A stretch of 64,000 bases of DNA, taken from contig JAIYCY010000023.1 of NCBI GenBank assembly GCA_027487775.1, forward strand, positions 184,049 to 248,048, read 5' to 3'. Both the position numbers and the translations under genes were made by a program. The stretch comes from Planctomycetaceae bacterium. Lineage in GTDB: Bacteria; Planctomycetota; Phycisphaerae; Tepidisphaerales; Tepidisphaeraceae. Below, piece after piece: positions 26,248 through 36,389 of this stretch. The notes under the pieces were generated by a model that saw nothing but the letters and a program-made list of their open reading frames with translations, did no database searches and was not told where the DNA came from. Position 1 is the first letter of the stretch, and each line of letters starts with the position of its first letter.

Positions 26248-26421
26248 CGCGGGGCGTGCGAGGCGTTATTATCGGCTGGCGTTGGTAGAAGCGTCAGGAT
26301 TTGGCTTATCGAGCGAGGTCTGTTTTGCTACGATGGGACATCCGTCGTTCGGAGTGCCTGGATTGGCGGATGTTGAGTTGGTCGATTGTGATGATGCGTT
26401 AACGTCTGGGCGAAAATTGGT

Positions 26422-29400
26422 ATGGCTCATAGCGGACATCAACCCTCTCTCGTTCCGATCGGGCAGCTTGCGGGCAAGCCTGCGATTCCGCTATCGCGTG
26501 CGGTGATGGTTGCGGGGAATTCGCCTGCGGTGCGTATTCAGCTTCGTTCTGAGAGCGTGAGTCACAACCACACGCTGCTCGTGCGTACGAGTCGTGGGAC
26601 GTATTTCCGTGATCTGGTGAGTCGGACGCACACGATTCTGAACGGGCGTGTTGCGACCGAGTCGATGTTGCGATCGGGCGACACGCTGACGATCGGCTCG
26701 TTCGTGTTTCATTTCGTTGATCCGACCCCGCCCGAGCGAGCGGGCGAGCCTGACGAGGCGATTGGCGTGTCGCTGGAGGTGACCGGTAGCGATATTCCGC
26801 TTCCGATCGAATCCAAGACGATCCTGATCGGGCGGCGCAAGGGGTGTGATGTACGGCTGACGGAGGACTCGGTATCGACCGCGCACGCGGTGATTTTCGA
26901 CATCGACAGCAAGCTGTACGTGCGTGATCTGGCGAGCCGAACGGGGACGTTTGTCAACGGCGAGAAGGTCCATCAGATTGGTTTGCAACTCGGGGATGAG
27001 ATTCGCATCGGTGAGACGTCGATCCGTCTGGTGCCCGCGCGCCCGACGATGATCGAAACGCCCGAGCCGATGAAGCCTGTTGAAGCGACGACGATATCCA
27101 AATCCGCGAAGCCGATCGAAGCATTGAAGCCGATCGAGGATGCGAAGCCGATCGAAGCATTGAAGCCGATCGAGGGTGCGAAGGCGATCGAGGGTGGAAA
27201 GCTGGTCGGATTGAAAGACGCTGAGCGGCCGGAGTCTGAGAAGGGGATGGCGATAGATCGGCGGGTGGTGATCGGCACGCTGCCGTTGGTTGCGTTGGCG
27301 GACGATGCGGATGTTGGGTTGGTGAAGCCTGCGGGGCCGTTGGACGCGGAGTCGTTGTCGCGCGCCGAGCCGTTGGCTGTGGCAGCGCCGGAAGAGATCG
27401 TAAGGGCGGAAGAGATCGTAAGGGCGGAAGAGACCGTAAGGGCGGAAGAGATCGCGACGCCGGATGCGATCGCTGGGGCGGATGATCTTGCGGTGCCGTT
27501 GGTCGAGACTGTTGCGTTCGGTTCGACGAAGATTGACGAACCGATGAAGGCGCCCTCGGCGATTGATGCGCCCTCGGCGATTGATGCGCCCTCGGCGATT
27601 GATGCGCCCTCGGCGAGTAACGAGCCGTTGGCGATTGACGAGCCATTGGCGGACGACGAGCCATTGGCGGACGACGAGCCATTGGCGGACGAGGTGGTGA
27701 TCCCGCTTGCCCGCCGAAGTTACGACACGCTGGACAGCGAGGAAGATCGGTCGAGCGAGCCGGGTGAGGCTGACGTTTCTCTGGTGAGTATCGCACCAGT
27801 CGACGATGTGCTGGTTGATCATGTCCAGGCCGAAGAAGTGCTCGTTGACGAAGTGCTGGTTGGCGGGGCACCGGTCGAAGTCGCGCCGGTTGAAGAGGCA
27901 CCGGTCGAAGAGGCGCTTGTTGATGACGTTTCGGTGGGTGAAGCGTCGGTTGCGATAGCGCAACCGGCGGACCACACCGCATCGGCAGAGTCGGTGATGT
28001 CGTTGCCCGAGAGCGCGGTGGCGGACGAGCTGAAGCCGATCGATGCGGTCACTTCTGACGTCGGGCAGGCATCCGAGTCTTTATCGACGAAGGATGTTGC
28101 TCCGGCTGTGGAGCGTCAGCCGACTTCGGAGCTTGCGCCGACTTCGGAGCTTGCGCCGACTTCGGGGCTTGCACCGACTTCGGGGCTTGCACCGACTTCG
28201 GGGCTTGCGCCGATGGCGGATTTGTTGCGGAGTTTGGACGCGGCGATCAATCGGCCGATGCCGGAGGATTTGCGTGAGTTGTTGGATCGCGCGCCGATGC
28301 GAGTCGATCCGCTGCCCGAGACGCTGGCGGTGGACGATCCGTTGGCGGGTGTTCCGCAGCCCATCAGCGAGATTGCCCGCCGCGCGCGAGCGATCGCCGA
28401 GATTCTTGCCGCCAACGAGCCCGCCGAGGAAGAGGCCGAGGCCGAGGCCCGGAAGTTACTCGCCGACGCCGATCCGATTTTTGATGTCGCGGAGGATTCC
28501 GATCGCGCGGCCTTAACGGTCACCACTCAAGACGATGAAGTCGTGGATGCCGGGGAGATCGTTGATTCCGAAGAGGTCGATCGGGCGGATCCAGCGGACG
28601 ATGTTGTCGGGTCCCATGATGTGATCGCTAAGGCTGACGCACAGGTCATCGATGACGCAGATGAGCGCATGGTCCCGGCGGATCATCTTGCGGGAACGAG
28701 CACGCCGATCGACCAAGCGGCGCGCGATCCGATTGATGCCTCGCAAGCGATCGATCAGGCTGCGTCTGCCGAACCGACATTCGTCGCAGAGACGCTCGCG
28801 AAGAGTCAACTCGTCGAGCCGCCGACGCTTGATCAACGGCATCAGATCGTCGAACTGCTCCGTGGTTCCGACTTGTCTGCACCTTCGGGCGTTGAAGGCT
28901 TTGAAGACGACGCGCTGGGCCTGGAACCGAGCGTCGCACTGGGCAGCGAGCCGATCGATGTTTCGAGCGATCGACCGACGGATGTGTCGAGTCCGGCGGC
29001 GATTGACGAGCCGATTGCTTCTGTGTTTGCTCCGTCTGATGTCGCGGTTCCGGCTGCTCGGGTCGAGCGTCCGGTTACTGCGAGTGATGGTCCGATTGAA
29101 TTCGCGCCGGTGCCTGTTGATGAGCTGCGTTTCGACGTTCCGCCACTCGAACTCCCACCGCTCGACGTTCCGCCGCTTGATCTGGCGACGCCCGAGTTTA
29201 CGGTCGCCGCGCTCTCCGCCGACACCTCGATCGACATCGCGCCCCCCGCGGTAACACAAGAACCGGGATCGGCCAAGCGTGAACCGGAGTTGACCACGCA
29301 AGAGCCGGAAGTCTCCACGCGAGAGCCGGAAGTCGCCTCGCGTGAACCGGAGTTGACCACGCAAGAGCCGGTCGCTCCCGCGCCTGTCGGACGTTTGCCC

Positions 29401-32400
29401 GCCGATGAAATAGTAGACGAAGCGGTCTCCGTTGATGAAGTGCCCGCCGTCGAATGGCCTCTCGTCGAGTCGCTTGTCGTTGAATCGCCAGCAGTGGCTG
29501 CGCCGATCGAATCTGTGCGGATCGAATCCGAAACGGCCCACCCGGCACTGATCGACGCGACGTCCCATGAGGCGTTGAGCATCGAAGAGACCGTCATCGA
29601 AGAAACACGCGTCGAAGTAGCCCCGATCGATGAGTTGATCACAGGCGAGTCGATTGCCGATGAGTCGATTGCAAGAGAGTCGAACGAAGCCGAGTCGAAT
29701 GAAGATGATTCGAATGAAGCCGAGTTGAATGAATCTGGTGCGAGTGGGGCGGAATTTGATGCTTCGGTTTCGCACGATGCCGTGACTGAGGCGTCTGCGT
29801 TCGTATCCGAAGCACCGACGGTCGTATCCGAAGCACCAGCGGTCATTTCCGAAGGGTTGGCGGTTGTCGATGCGGAGACGTTGGAGGGGGTCGAAGATCC
29901 TTCCGCCTTCGAGGCGGTCGATGTCGTGTCGATCACCGACGATTCGGCCGGATCGGAAATCGCATCGCTGACGGAGATCACATCGGTCGATGACACGGCA
30001 TGGATGACCGAAGCGACATTGATCGACGATGCATCATTGATCGCCGATGCGTCATCGTTCACCGATGCGTCATCGTTCACCGATGAAGGCGAGCCGATCG
30101 ATACCGGTGCGGGCTTGCCAGCTTCGATGGCAACCGAGGATTCGGGCGATTCCTTGTCGGGAGCAGCGGGCGTGGCGTCGGACGAATCGGCAGGGCGTGA
30201 GCCGACGATCGTGCCGATGGATCAGCCGAAGGGGTTGGTGGATCATCCCGCCCCGATCGAGCCGTTGAGTGCGCCGCGTCGCGCGGAGGATGAGTGGAAG
30301 CTCGCCGACTGGGACGATATTCCGGCGGGTTCTCTGACCGATTCCGTGCTTCCGCCGGCGGTCGGTGGTGTAGCGTTCATGAACCTTGGCGGGATCGGTT
30401 GGGTTGGCGACGAGGCGACAGACGAGTACGAAGCCGTCCCCGGCAGTGCTCAGTCGATCACTCCGCCCGCACCGGGTCGGCCGATTGTTGCGCCAGGCAC
30501 CTCCGCACCGCGCAGCAGTCCGGGTGCAGATTCGCATCGAGGCGATGTTCCGCTCGAGAATCGTTCGAACAATCCTTTTGCGGATCGTCCGCTTCCCATG
30601 CGGCCCGGCTCTCGGCGACGTCGTCGCCCGGTGGGTCCTACGCCGTTTGCCAGCGAGGCAGCGCCGCTGCCAGAGCCGACGTCCTCCGAACCCGCATCGC
30701 CTGAGCCGGCGGTGGACGAGCCCGTCGTCGCGCAGTCGACGTCTGCCGATATCGCGTCGATTGAGACAGAATCCGTTGCGGAGGGGCTGACTGAGTCGCA
30801 GGCCATCGCAGCGTTGAGCGAGCCGTCTGCGTTTTTCGATACGCCTGCTGACGCGTCCTCGGATCTTGACTCGACATCGATTGCATCTGGCGACGTTGAT
30901 CGAGTGGCCGTTGAAGAGGTTGGTTCGGCTGGAAATGTGTCATCGGTCGAAGACGCGAAGAGGGATCGTGGCGATGCCGCGCCGACTGCAGTTGACGCGT
31001 CGACCGCGGCTGACGCGCCGACTGCAGTTGACGCGCCAGCAGCGCCAGTCGTGTCGGAGGCACCTACAGCACCGGTGACGCCGGCCGCGCCGTTGGCGGG
31101 TCTGGCGTCGGTCACACCTCCACCGTTCAAGCCGCTTCGTCGGCCGAAGCGTCGTCGCACACCTCCTCTGGCGGGCCTGCTCGGCACGCCGGTCGACGCT
31201 TCGGTGTCAGATGCGGCTGACACCGGTCCCGCGCCTTCGAGCAGTGCTTCATCAGAGAGGTCGCAGGAGATCGACCATGCAGGTGCTGCGTCGGGCGATT
31301 CGTCGGTGATCGATGAAGCACGCGGCGAGGCGCCTCGTCGGACTGATGCGTTGGTTGATGAGGCTTCGGTTGACCGTGATGGACCCGATGCGTCGGATCA
31401 GCCCGGCGCGCCGGTCGCTCCGCCGCGTCGGATCAAGCCTGGGTCCGCGGACGTCTTTAGTCACTCGCCGGTCGCGGGTCTTGACGAGATGCTGGCTCGC
31501 ATGGGTCGTTCCGCGTCCGCCCGCACGGGCTCGGTCGCAGGCGCGCCAGCTGACCAGCACGACGTCCCCGCCGATCTGGATGCCGCGCGTATCGAAGATG
31601 CTGTTGAGAACGCTTCGCGTTCCGTCCGGCGTCGTCCTGGCCGTCCGACCAATGGTCAAGTCGATCGTCAGATCGATCCTCCAATCGATCGCCCGGCCGA
31701 AGACGCAAAAGACGCTGATCCGATTGCTGATGCCTCGTCAGAGCGTCTCGGCGTAGGAGCCGATCGGTCAGGCACAGTCGAGCCATTCGCCAGCGTGACG
31801 GACGCCGAAGGGCTGACCGAAGTCGATCCTGCGATCGATCCGGAGCGTGGTGGAGTCTCAGATGCTGAAGCGTATCTGGACGGGGAAGCAAGTGCCATTG
31901 AGAGATCGATCGAGGATGACAACCAGACAGCAGGCGACGAGCCCGGCCGTGCGGGTCGATTGATTCCGCCGATCGGATTCCCCGCTGCTTCGTCGTCTGC
32001 TGACCACCTGCCGCTGATCGCTTCGACGCATCTGAGCGAAGTTTCGCCGTCCGATTTTTTGCCGCTCACCGAACCGACGCAGGCCGACGCCACAGCGCAA
32101 GGCGAAGCAGCGGCGCGATCCTACACGCCTGCACCGGCCGCCACAGCGTCGCACGCGACCGTCTCGACCGAGCCAGTCGATTCGACCGAGCCAGTCGATT
32201 CGCCCAAGCCGGTCGGTTCGACCCAGCCGATCGCAGCGCCCGGCAAGTCGTTGCCAGCCGATGTGAGCCTTACGCCGCGTCGTCGTCGATCGTTGAGGCG
32301 GATTCCGTTTGTGGTGGTGGGGATGTTGATTCTGATGGGCGCAGCCGTGACGGGTGTTCAAAAGCTTCTCCCGGTGCCCGCGATCGTGCGTGCGGAGCTT

Positions 32401-34299
32401 GCGTACAGCCGATACAACGCGGTTCCTTCGGAGGTGAGGCGCAGCTTTGACAACGATCAGCGCACGCGGCTGCGTGCCAGTCGCGAGCCGGCGGCTGCGC
32501 TGCTTCCTGAGGGCGTGGATCGCGGGTTTCTGGCATCTGCGGGCACACTTGATCTGCTGATCAACAATCTGAATGTCGTCAAGGGCAAGGCGGACACGCT
32601 GGAGCTTGAGCTGCAGACGGATCTGCGTCGGCTTGACGACGATCGTGTGCGAGTTGAATCGCTGATGAAGGCGCTTGGCGAGATGAATCAGGATCTGGTG
32701 CGTCAGCGGATTCAGGTGACGGATCGCCTTGCGGTGATTGAGCATCAGCTGACGTCGAACGTGCGTCGTCGTGATGATTTGACCGAGCGTGAGTCGCAAT
32801 TGTTGTCAGTGTTTGAAACCAGGCCCAGCGCGATCGAAATGAAGAGCGCTGAGACGCAGCGTGTCGAGGCGCAGAGCCGACTGGATCTTCTGAGGCAGGC
32901 TTCGGGCGATCTGGCGGGTGAGATCGCGCGGGTCGAGGGCCTGATCCGGTCCGCGGAGGCTGAAGAACCGAAGCCGACCGGTCCGGACACGGTGTTGGTG
33001 GAGCTGAATGCCCAACGGGATCGCGAGCAGCGTGCGCTCGCGGACCTCGACGCGCCAGGCGGGGTGACCGCCAGCGCCCGCACGCGGCTCGAGTCGGCAC
33101 TCGATGCCTTTGCGGAAGAGGTGAAGTCCGCCCGCAGTAATTTGGATGATGCGCCGATGGTGCTGGGGTATGTGGAGTCAGCGCAGAAGCTGCAAAAGAG
33201 CCTTGCTGAGCGTACGGATACGATGGTGCGTCGTCAGGAGCAGATGGTGACGCGACTGGCGGAGTTTCGTCGTCAATTGGCTGATCTGACGGACGATCAG
33301 CAGCAGAGTCGCGAGGCGTCTGATACGCAGTTGACCGAGTTGCAGGAACAGCTCGGGATCCAGCAGCGTCGGCTGAACGTGGCGGTGCAGGCGGGGGCGG
33401 TGGAGGAGATCGAAACGATTCAGGCGGGCGTTCGTATGCTTGAGAACGCGGTGGCCGCGCGACGTGAACGTTTGGCGGATCCGCGTGTGGTGGCGCTGAG
33501 GCAGAAGTTGGAAGAGATGATCGCGACGACGGAGCGTGAGTTTGCGACCGATCGTATCGATAATGATCGTGTGCTCGCGGAGATGAGCGAGTCATTTCTG
33601 CGTCAACAGCCCGCCGTCGAGCAGCTTCCCGAAGACCAGCAGAAGCTCACGGAGTCCCTGGCCAATCGGCTTGCCGCCGTCACGCTCGCGCGTGAGGCGT
33701 ACAACCGGAGTCTGGAAGAGGCAACGTCGGATCGCGAGGGTCAGCGTAGGCAGATCCAGGGGCGGCTCGAGCAACTTGCCCGCGCGATCGAACGTCGCAC
33801 GGCGGAGCTGGATGCGATTGCGGCGGATCGTGCGAGCGCCGAGGCGCGGCTCGCATCGCTCCGGGGTGAACTGATCGATTTGGGCACGCGTCGTGCGTCG
33901 GTGGACAAGCAGGCCGTCGAAGCTCGTGCGGTGCTGCTGGCCTCAGAACAAAAGTTGGCGGACTTCGTGCGACGGCGTGACACTGCCGACGCCGCAGCGT
34001 CCGAGATCGACAACCTGCGTCCGCAGCGTGTGGCGGCGGTCACTGCGATCACGCAGCTTGAGAACGAACGCATCCAGCTTCGTGGACAACTCGACACGCT
34101 GATCTCGCCCGCCCAGCAACAGCCCTACACCGTTTCTGCGACGCACGCCCCGGACCGCCGCAACACCGCAAGCGCGCTGGCGGCCGGTCTGATCGGAATC
34201 ATCGGCGTGGGCGTTCTGTTTCTGATGATCGGAAAGACGCCCGAAGAAACGTATTCCACTCCCGCCCGCGCGCGTCTGGGCACGCCCGTTCGCGCTTAA
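26422..34299 (+). CDS. Giant FHA-domain membrane protein with low-complexity and coiled-coil regions
   Basis: This protein has 2625 residues. Two FHA phosphothreonine-binding domains lie at about 22-100 ('YFRDLVSRTHTILNGR') and 118-205 ('ILIGRRKGCDVRL' and 'LASRTGTFVNGEKV'). Residues about 210-1945 are acidic, Glu/Ala/Val/Pro-rich low complexity with in-frame repeats. A basic stretch and a membrane helix follow at about 1955-1978 ('FVVVGMLILMGAAVTGV'), then a coiled coil of nearly 600 residues, a second hydrophobic helix near 2585-2605 ('GLIGIIGVGVLFLMIG') and a short tail. The FHA end would be cytoplasmic and the coiled coil periplasmic. No family for the whole protein is known to me; a phosphorylation-dependent envelope scaffold is a guess. 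Confidence 0.9.
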   Translation: MAHSGHQPSLVPIGQLAGKPAIPLSRAVMVAGNSPAVRIQLRSESVSHNHTLLVRTSRGTYFRDLVSRTHTILNGRVATESMLRSGDTLTIGSFVFHFVDPTPPERAGEPDEAIGVSLEVTGSDIPLPIESKTILIGRRKGCDVRLTEDSVSTAHAVIFDIDSKLYVRDLASRTGTFVNGEKVHQIGLQLGDEIRIGETSIRLVPARPTMIETPEPMKPVEATTISKSAKPIEALKPIEDAKPIEALKPIEGAKAIEGGKLVGLKDAERPESEKGMAIDRRVVIGTLPLVALADDADVGLVKPAGPLDAESLSRAEPLAVAAPEEIVRAEEIVRAEETVRAEEIATPDAIAGADDLAVPLVETVAFGSTKIDEPMKAPSAIDAPSAIDAPSAIDAPSASNEPLAIDEPLADDEPLADDEPLADEVVIPLARRSYDTLDSEEDRSSEPGEADVSLVSIAPVDDVLVDHVQAEEVLVDEVLVGGAPVEVAPVEEAPVEEALVDDVSVGEASVAIAQPADHTASAESVMSLPESAVADELKPIDAVTSDVGQASESLSTKDVAPAVERQPTSELAPTSELAPTSGLAPTSGLAPTSGLAPMADLLRSLDAAINRPMPEDLRELLDRAPMRVDPLPETLAVDDPLAGVPQPISEIARRARAIAEILAANEPAEEEAEAEARKLLADADPIFDVAEDSDRAALTVTTQDDEVVDAGEIVDSEEVDRADPADDVVGSHDVIAKADAQVIDDADERMVPADHLAGTSTPIDQAARDPIDASQAIDQAASAEPTFVAETLAKSQLVEPPTLDQRHQIVELLRGSDLSAPSGVEGFEDDALGLEPSVALGSEPIDVSSDRPTDVSSPAAIDEPIASVFAPSDVAVPAARVERPVTASDGPIEFAPVPVDELRFDVPPLELPPLDVPPLDLATPEFTVAALSADTSIDIAPPAVTQEPGSAKREPELTTQEPEVSTREPEVASREPELTTQEPVAPAPVGRLPADEIVDEAVSVDEVPAVEWPLVESLVVESPAVAAPIESVRIESETAHPALIDATSHEALSIEETVIEETRVEVAPIDELITGESIADESIARESNEAESNEDDSNEAELNESGASGAEFDASVSHDAVTEASAFVSEAPTVVSEAPAVISEGLAVVDAETLEGVEDPSAFEAVDVVSITDDSAGSEIASLTEITSVDDTAWMTEATLIDDASLIADASSFTDASSFTDEGEPIDTGAGLPASMATEDSGDSLSGAAGVASDESAGREPTIVPMDQPKGLVDHPAPIEPLSAPRRAEDEWKLADWDDIPAGSLTDSVLPPAVGGVAFMNLGGIGWVGDEATDEYEAVPGSAQSITPPAPGRPIVAPGTSAPRSSPGADSHRGDVPLENRSNNPFADRPLPMRPGSRRRRRPVGPTPFASEAAPLPEPTSSEPASPEPAVDEPVVAQSTSADIASIETESVAEGLTESQAIAALSEPSAFFDTPADASSDLDSTSIASGDVDRVAVEEVGSAGNVSSVEDAKRDRGDAAPTAVDASTAADAPTAVDAPAAPVVSEAPTAPVTPAAPLAGLASVTPPPFKPLRRPKRRRTPPLAGLLGTPVDASVSDAADTGPAPSSSASSERSQEIDHAGAASGDSSVIDEARGEAPRRTDALVDEASVDRDGPDASDQPGAPVAPPRRIKPGSADVFSHSPVAGLDEMLARMGRSASARTGSVAGAPADQHDVPADLDAARIEDAVENASRSVRRRPGRPTNGQVDRQIDPPIDRPAEDAKDADPIADASSERLGVGADRSGTVEPFASVTDAEGLTEVDPAIDPERGGVSDAEAYLDGEASAIERSIEDDNQTAGDEPGRAGRLIPPIGFPAASSSADHLPLIASTHLSEVSPSDFLPLTEPTQADATAQGEAAARSYTPAPAATASHATVSTEPVDSTEPVDSPKPVGSTQPIAAPGKSLPADVSLTPRRRRSLRRIPFVVVGMLILMGAAVTGVQKLLPVPAIVRAELAYSRYNAVPSEVRRSFDNDQRTRLRASREPAAALLPEGVDRGFLASAGTLDLLINNLNVVKGKADTLELELQTDLRRLDDDRVRVESLMKALGEMNQDLVRQRIQVTDRLAVIEHQLTSNVRRRDDLTERESQLLSVFETRPSAIEMKSAETQRVEAQSRLDLLRQASGDLAGEIARVEGLIRSAEAEEPKPTGPDTVLVELNAQRDREQRALADLDAPGGVTASARTRLESALDAFAEEVKSARSNLDDAPMVLGYVESAQKLQKSLAERTDTMVRRQEQMVTRLAEFRRQLADLTDDQQQSREASDTQLTELQEQLGIQQRRLNVAVQAGAVEEIETIQAGVRMLENAVAARRERLADPRVVALRQKLEEMIATTEREFATDRIDNDRVLAEMSESFLRQQPAVEQLPEDQQKLTESLANRLAAVTLAREAYNRSLEEATSDREGQRRQIQGRLEQLARAIERRTAELDAIAADRASAEARLASLRGELIDLGTRRASVDKQAVEARAVLLASEQKLADFVRRRDTADAAASEIDNLRPQRVAAVTAITQLENERIQLRGQLDTLISPAQQQPYTVSATHAPDRRNTASALAAGLIGIIGVGVLFLMIGKTPEETYSTPARARLGTPVRA
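27391..28215 (+). repeat. Blocks of 18-bp in-frame tandem repeats inside the FHA gene
   Basis: Four repeat blocks are visible: GAAGAGATCGTAAGGGCG units from 27391, GCGCCCTCGGCGATTGAT units from 27550, GAGCCATTGGCGGACGAC-type units to about 27690, and GCTTGCGCCGACTTCGGG-type units at about 28120-28215. All have an 18-bp period, giving six-residue repeats such as (P-T-S-G-L-A) and (P-S-A-I-D-A). Confidence 0.9.
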
Positions 34300-34498
34300 T
34301 CAAGGCACGCGAACTCCCACGATCGCAAACATATGCCAACGACTGAGCCTCGCGTGGGCGAATCAACGGCACACAAGCGGAGCGTCTGTGTCTCTTCGAG
34401 TCACTCGATCGCAGTTGCTCCAGGTTGGATACATGTCGTGGGTGCGGCGCGGCATCACGGTGAGACACGTGCGAGATGTGATCCGGGGTGTTGTGGGA

Positions 34499-34975
34499 TC
34501 AGACGCGTGGTGTGCAGGCGTCGCTGCACGGATTTTTTCGGAACGTGAGTCGATGCCGGTTGCGAGCGAACCAGCGATACATGGCGTCGGTGATGGGTCG
34601 GGCGATCGGCCAGCGCGTCCAGCCGAGCATCCATCCCCGGCCGATTGCGGCATAGACACGGCGAAACACTTCCATGCCTTCGAGCACGGTTCCGTCTGCG
34701 AGGACGCCGTGGATGCGGGCGTGAACCGCGTCGTGGCTTAGTCCGAACTCGGCCGGGTCGAAGTCGGGCGCCGCGATGTCACGCATGCCGACTCGTCCGT
34801 GTCGATCGGCGCGGCGTATCATGCCCGCCTCGCGTTTGCAGAGAGGACAGGCTCCGTCGAACAGCATGGTGATGAGGGGTCCGCTCGACTTCGTCGTCTG
34901 CTCGCTTGACTTCGTCGTCTGCTCGCTGGACTTCGCGGATGGCTCTTGCGTTTCGATGGCTGGGGCGCTGGGCAT
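34499..34975 (-). CDS. DCC-family (DUF393) thiol-disulfide oxidoreductase-like protein
   Basis: This 158-residue protein contains 'MLFDGACPLCKREAGMIRRA', the D-x-x-C-x-x-C signature of the DCC/YuxK family. 'VFRRVYAAIGRGWMLGW' and 'MYRWFARNRHRLTF' match the rest of the domain. The first 36 residues are a Ser/Lys/Thr linker with a repeated K-S-S-E-Q-T-T motif from a 21-bp DNA repeat and may be untranslated if the Met at residue 37 is the start. Members are thought to act in redox reactions of small molecules or proteins, but this is poorly known. It stands alone on the minus strand. Confidence 0.82.
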   Translation of the reverse strand: MPSAPAIETQEPSAKSSEQTTKSSEQTTKSSGPLITMLFDGACPLCKREAGMIRRADRHGRVGMRDIAAPDFDPAEFGLSHDAVHARIHGVLADGTVLEGMEVFRRVYAAIGRGWMLGWTRWPIARPITDAMYRWFARNRHRLTFRKNPCSDACTPRV

Positions 34976-35182
34976 ATGTAGATGATACGATCATCGGGTG
35001 TGTCGAGAGGGTCGAATCGGTTGAAAGATGCGATGTGTTGGGAGTATGGGACTAGGAATCGAAGATTTGAGGGTCGATCCGGCTGAATTTGGGCTTGACA
35101 GTCGATCGGCAGGTCTGATGCTCGACGTTCCTTGCCTGCTGGCGTGTGGTCGGCGGTCGAGTGAGTGAAACTGAGGTGTGTG

Positions 35183-36187
35183 ATGTCGGTGAATGTTGCG
35201 GTGGTCGGCGTGACGGGAGCGGTGGGTGAGTGTTTTCTTGAGGTGTTAAGCGAGCGGAAGTTTCCGATCGGTGGGCTGAAGTTGTTGGCCAGCGCGCGGA
35301 GCGCGGGCAAGCGGGTGAAGTTTGCGGGGGTCGAGCATGTGGTGGAGGAGTTGACGGCGTCGAGTTTTGCGGGGGTTGATATTGCGTTGTTGAGTGCCGG
35401 TGGATCGGTGAGTCGTGAGTTCGGTCCGATCGCGGTGAGTGCGGGTGCGGTCGTGGTGGACAATTCGAGTGCATTTCGGATGGCCGACGGTGTTCCGCTG
35501 GTGGTTCCGGAGGTGAATGCCGGTGCGGTGAAGCATCACCGGGGGATTATCGCGAATCCGAACTGCTCGACGATCATCATGAATGTGCCTGTGTGGCCGC
35601 TGCATTGTGTGAATCCGGTTCGGCGGATCATTGTCAGCACGTATCAGGCGGTGAGTGGTGCGGGCGCGTGGGGTCTTGAGGAGTTGGAGAGGCAGATCAA
35701 GCAGCACGCGACGGGTCAGCCGATCGAGCGTGTGAAGTTTCCGCATCCGATCGTGAACAATCTCTTCAGTCACAACAGCGCGATTGCGGAGAACGGATAC
35801 AACGAGGAAGAGAACAAGATGCGTCTGGAGACGCGGAAGATATTCGGCGTACCGGAGATGGCGATCACGGCGACGTGTGTTCGTGTGCCGGTTCCGCGGG
35901 CGCATTGCGAGAGCATCAATTTGGAGTTTGAGCGTGCGATGACGGTCAGTGAGGTTCGGCAGATTCTTTCGGGTGCGCCGGGCGTGAAGATCGTGGATGA
36001 TGTGGCGAACAGTCACTTTCCGATGCCGATCGAGGCGTCGCATCAGGATGAGATTTTGGTGGGTCGGATTCGGCAGGACATGAGCCGTACGGACGGCCGG
36101 GGGATTGAGCTGTTTGTCAGCGGTGATCAGATCCGCAAGGGCGCTGCGACGAATGCGGTGCAGATCGCGGAATTGCTGGTGGGCTGA
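35183..36187 (+). CDS. asd: Aspartate-semialdehyde dehydrogenase
   Basis: This 334-residue protein has the NADP-binding 'VAVVGVTGAVGECFLEVL', the catalytic Cys in 'IANPNCSTI' (C128), the 'STYQAVSGAGAWGLEELERQ' segment and 'RVPVPRAHCESINLEFER', which carries the catalytic His. It converts aspartyl phosphate to aspartate semialdehyde for lysine, diaminopimelate, threonine and methionine synthesis. The start at 35183 is preferred over 35165 because GAGGTG lies just upstream and the family begins with M-x-V-A-V-V-G. It is a single gene followed by a probable terminator. Confidence 0.96.
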   Translation: MSVNVAVVGVTGAVGECFLEVLSERKFPIGGLKLLASARSAGKRVKFAGVEHVVEELTASSFAGVDIALLSAGGSVSREFGPIAVSAGAVVVDNSSAFRMADGVPLVVPEVNAGAVKHHRGIIANPNCSTIIMNVPVWPLHCVNPVRRIIVSTYQAVSGAGAWGLEELERQIKQHATGQPIERVKFPHPIVNNLFSHNSAIAENGYNEEENKMRLETRKIFGVPEMAITATCVRVPVPRAHCESINLEFERAMTVSEVRQILSGAPGVKIVDDVANSHFPMPIEASHQDEILVGRIRQDMSRTDGRGIELFVSGDQIRKGAATNAVQIAELLVG

Positions 36188-36215
36188 GCGACTTTTTAGC
36201 AAGATCGTTGGGTGT

Positions 36216-36247
36216 CCGCCCTGCTTTGAAGTGGGGCGGTTCTTCTT
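36216..36247 (+). terminator. Probable terminator of asd
   Basis: Arms CCGCCC (36216-36221) and GGGCGG (36234-36239) are separated by 12 bases and followed by TTCTTCTT. The loop is rather long, so this is weaker than the others in the window. Confidence 0.6.
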
Positions 36248-36389
36248 ATTTGTTTGGAAATTGGGAAGATTTGTTGGGATTCTCAAGAATTTTGTCTTGA
36301 CGGGGCTGCTCCTTATCGCGCAAGATATGCGTGTCACGTCCCGAGGCGCAGGTGCGTCTCATGAGAAACTCAAAAGGAGAGATCGGAAG

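Noticed and set aside
26491..30080. Long minus-strand open frames (up to 494 codons) opposite the FHA gene
   Set aside because: They come from the low-complexity repeats and codon bias of the plus-strand gene; they are Arg-rich, lack motifs and have no ribosome binding sites.
34333..34741. Small plus-strand frames downstream of the FHA gene
   Set aside because: They overlap the minus-strand DCC-family gene, lack motifs and have no ribosome binding site.
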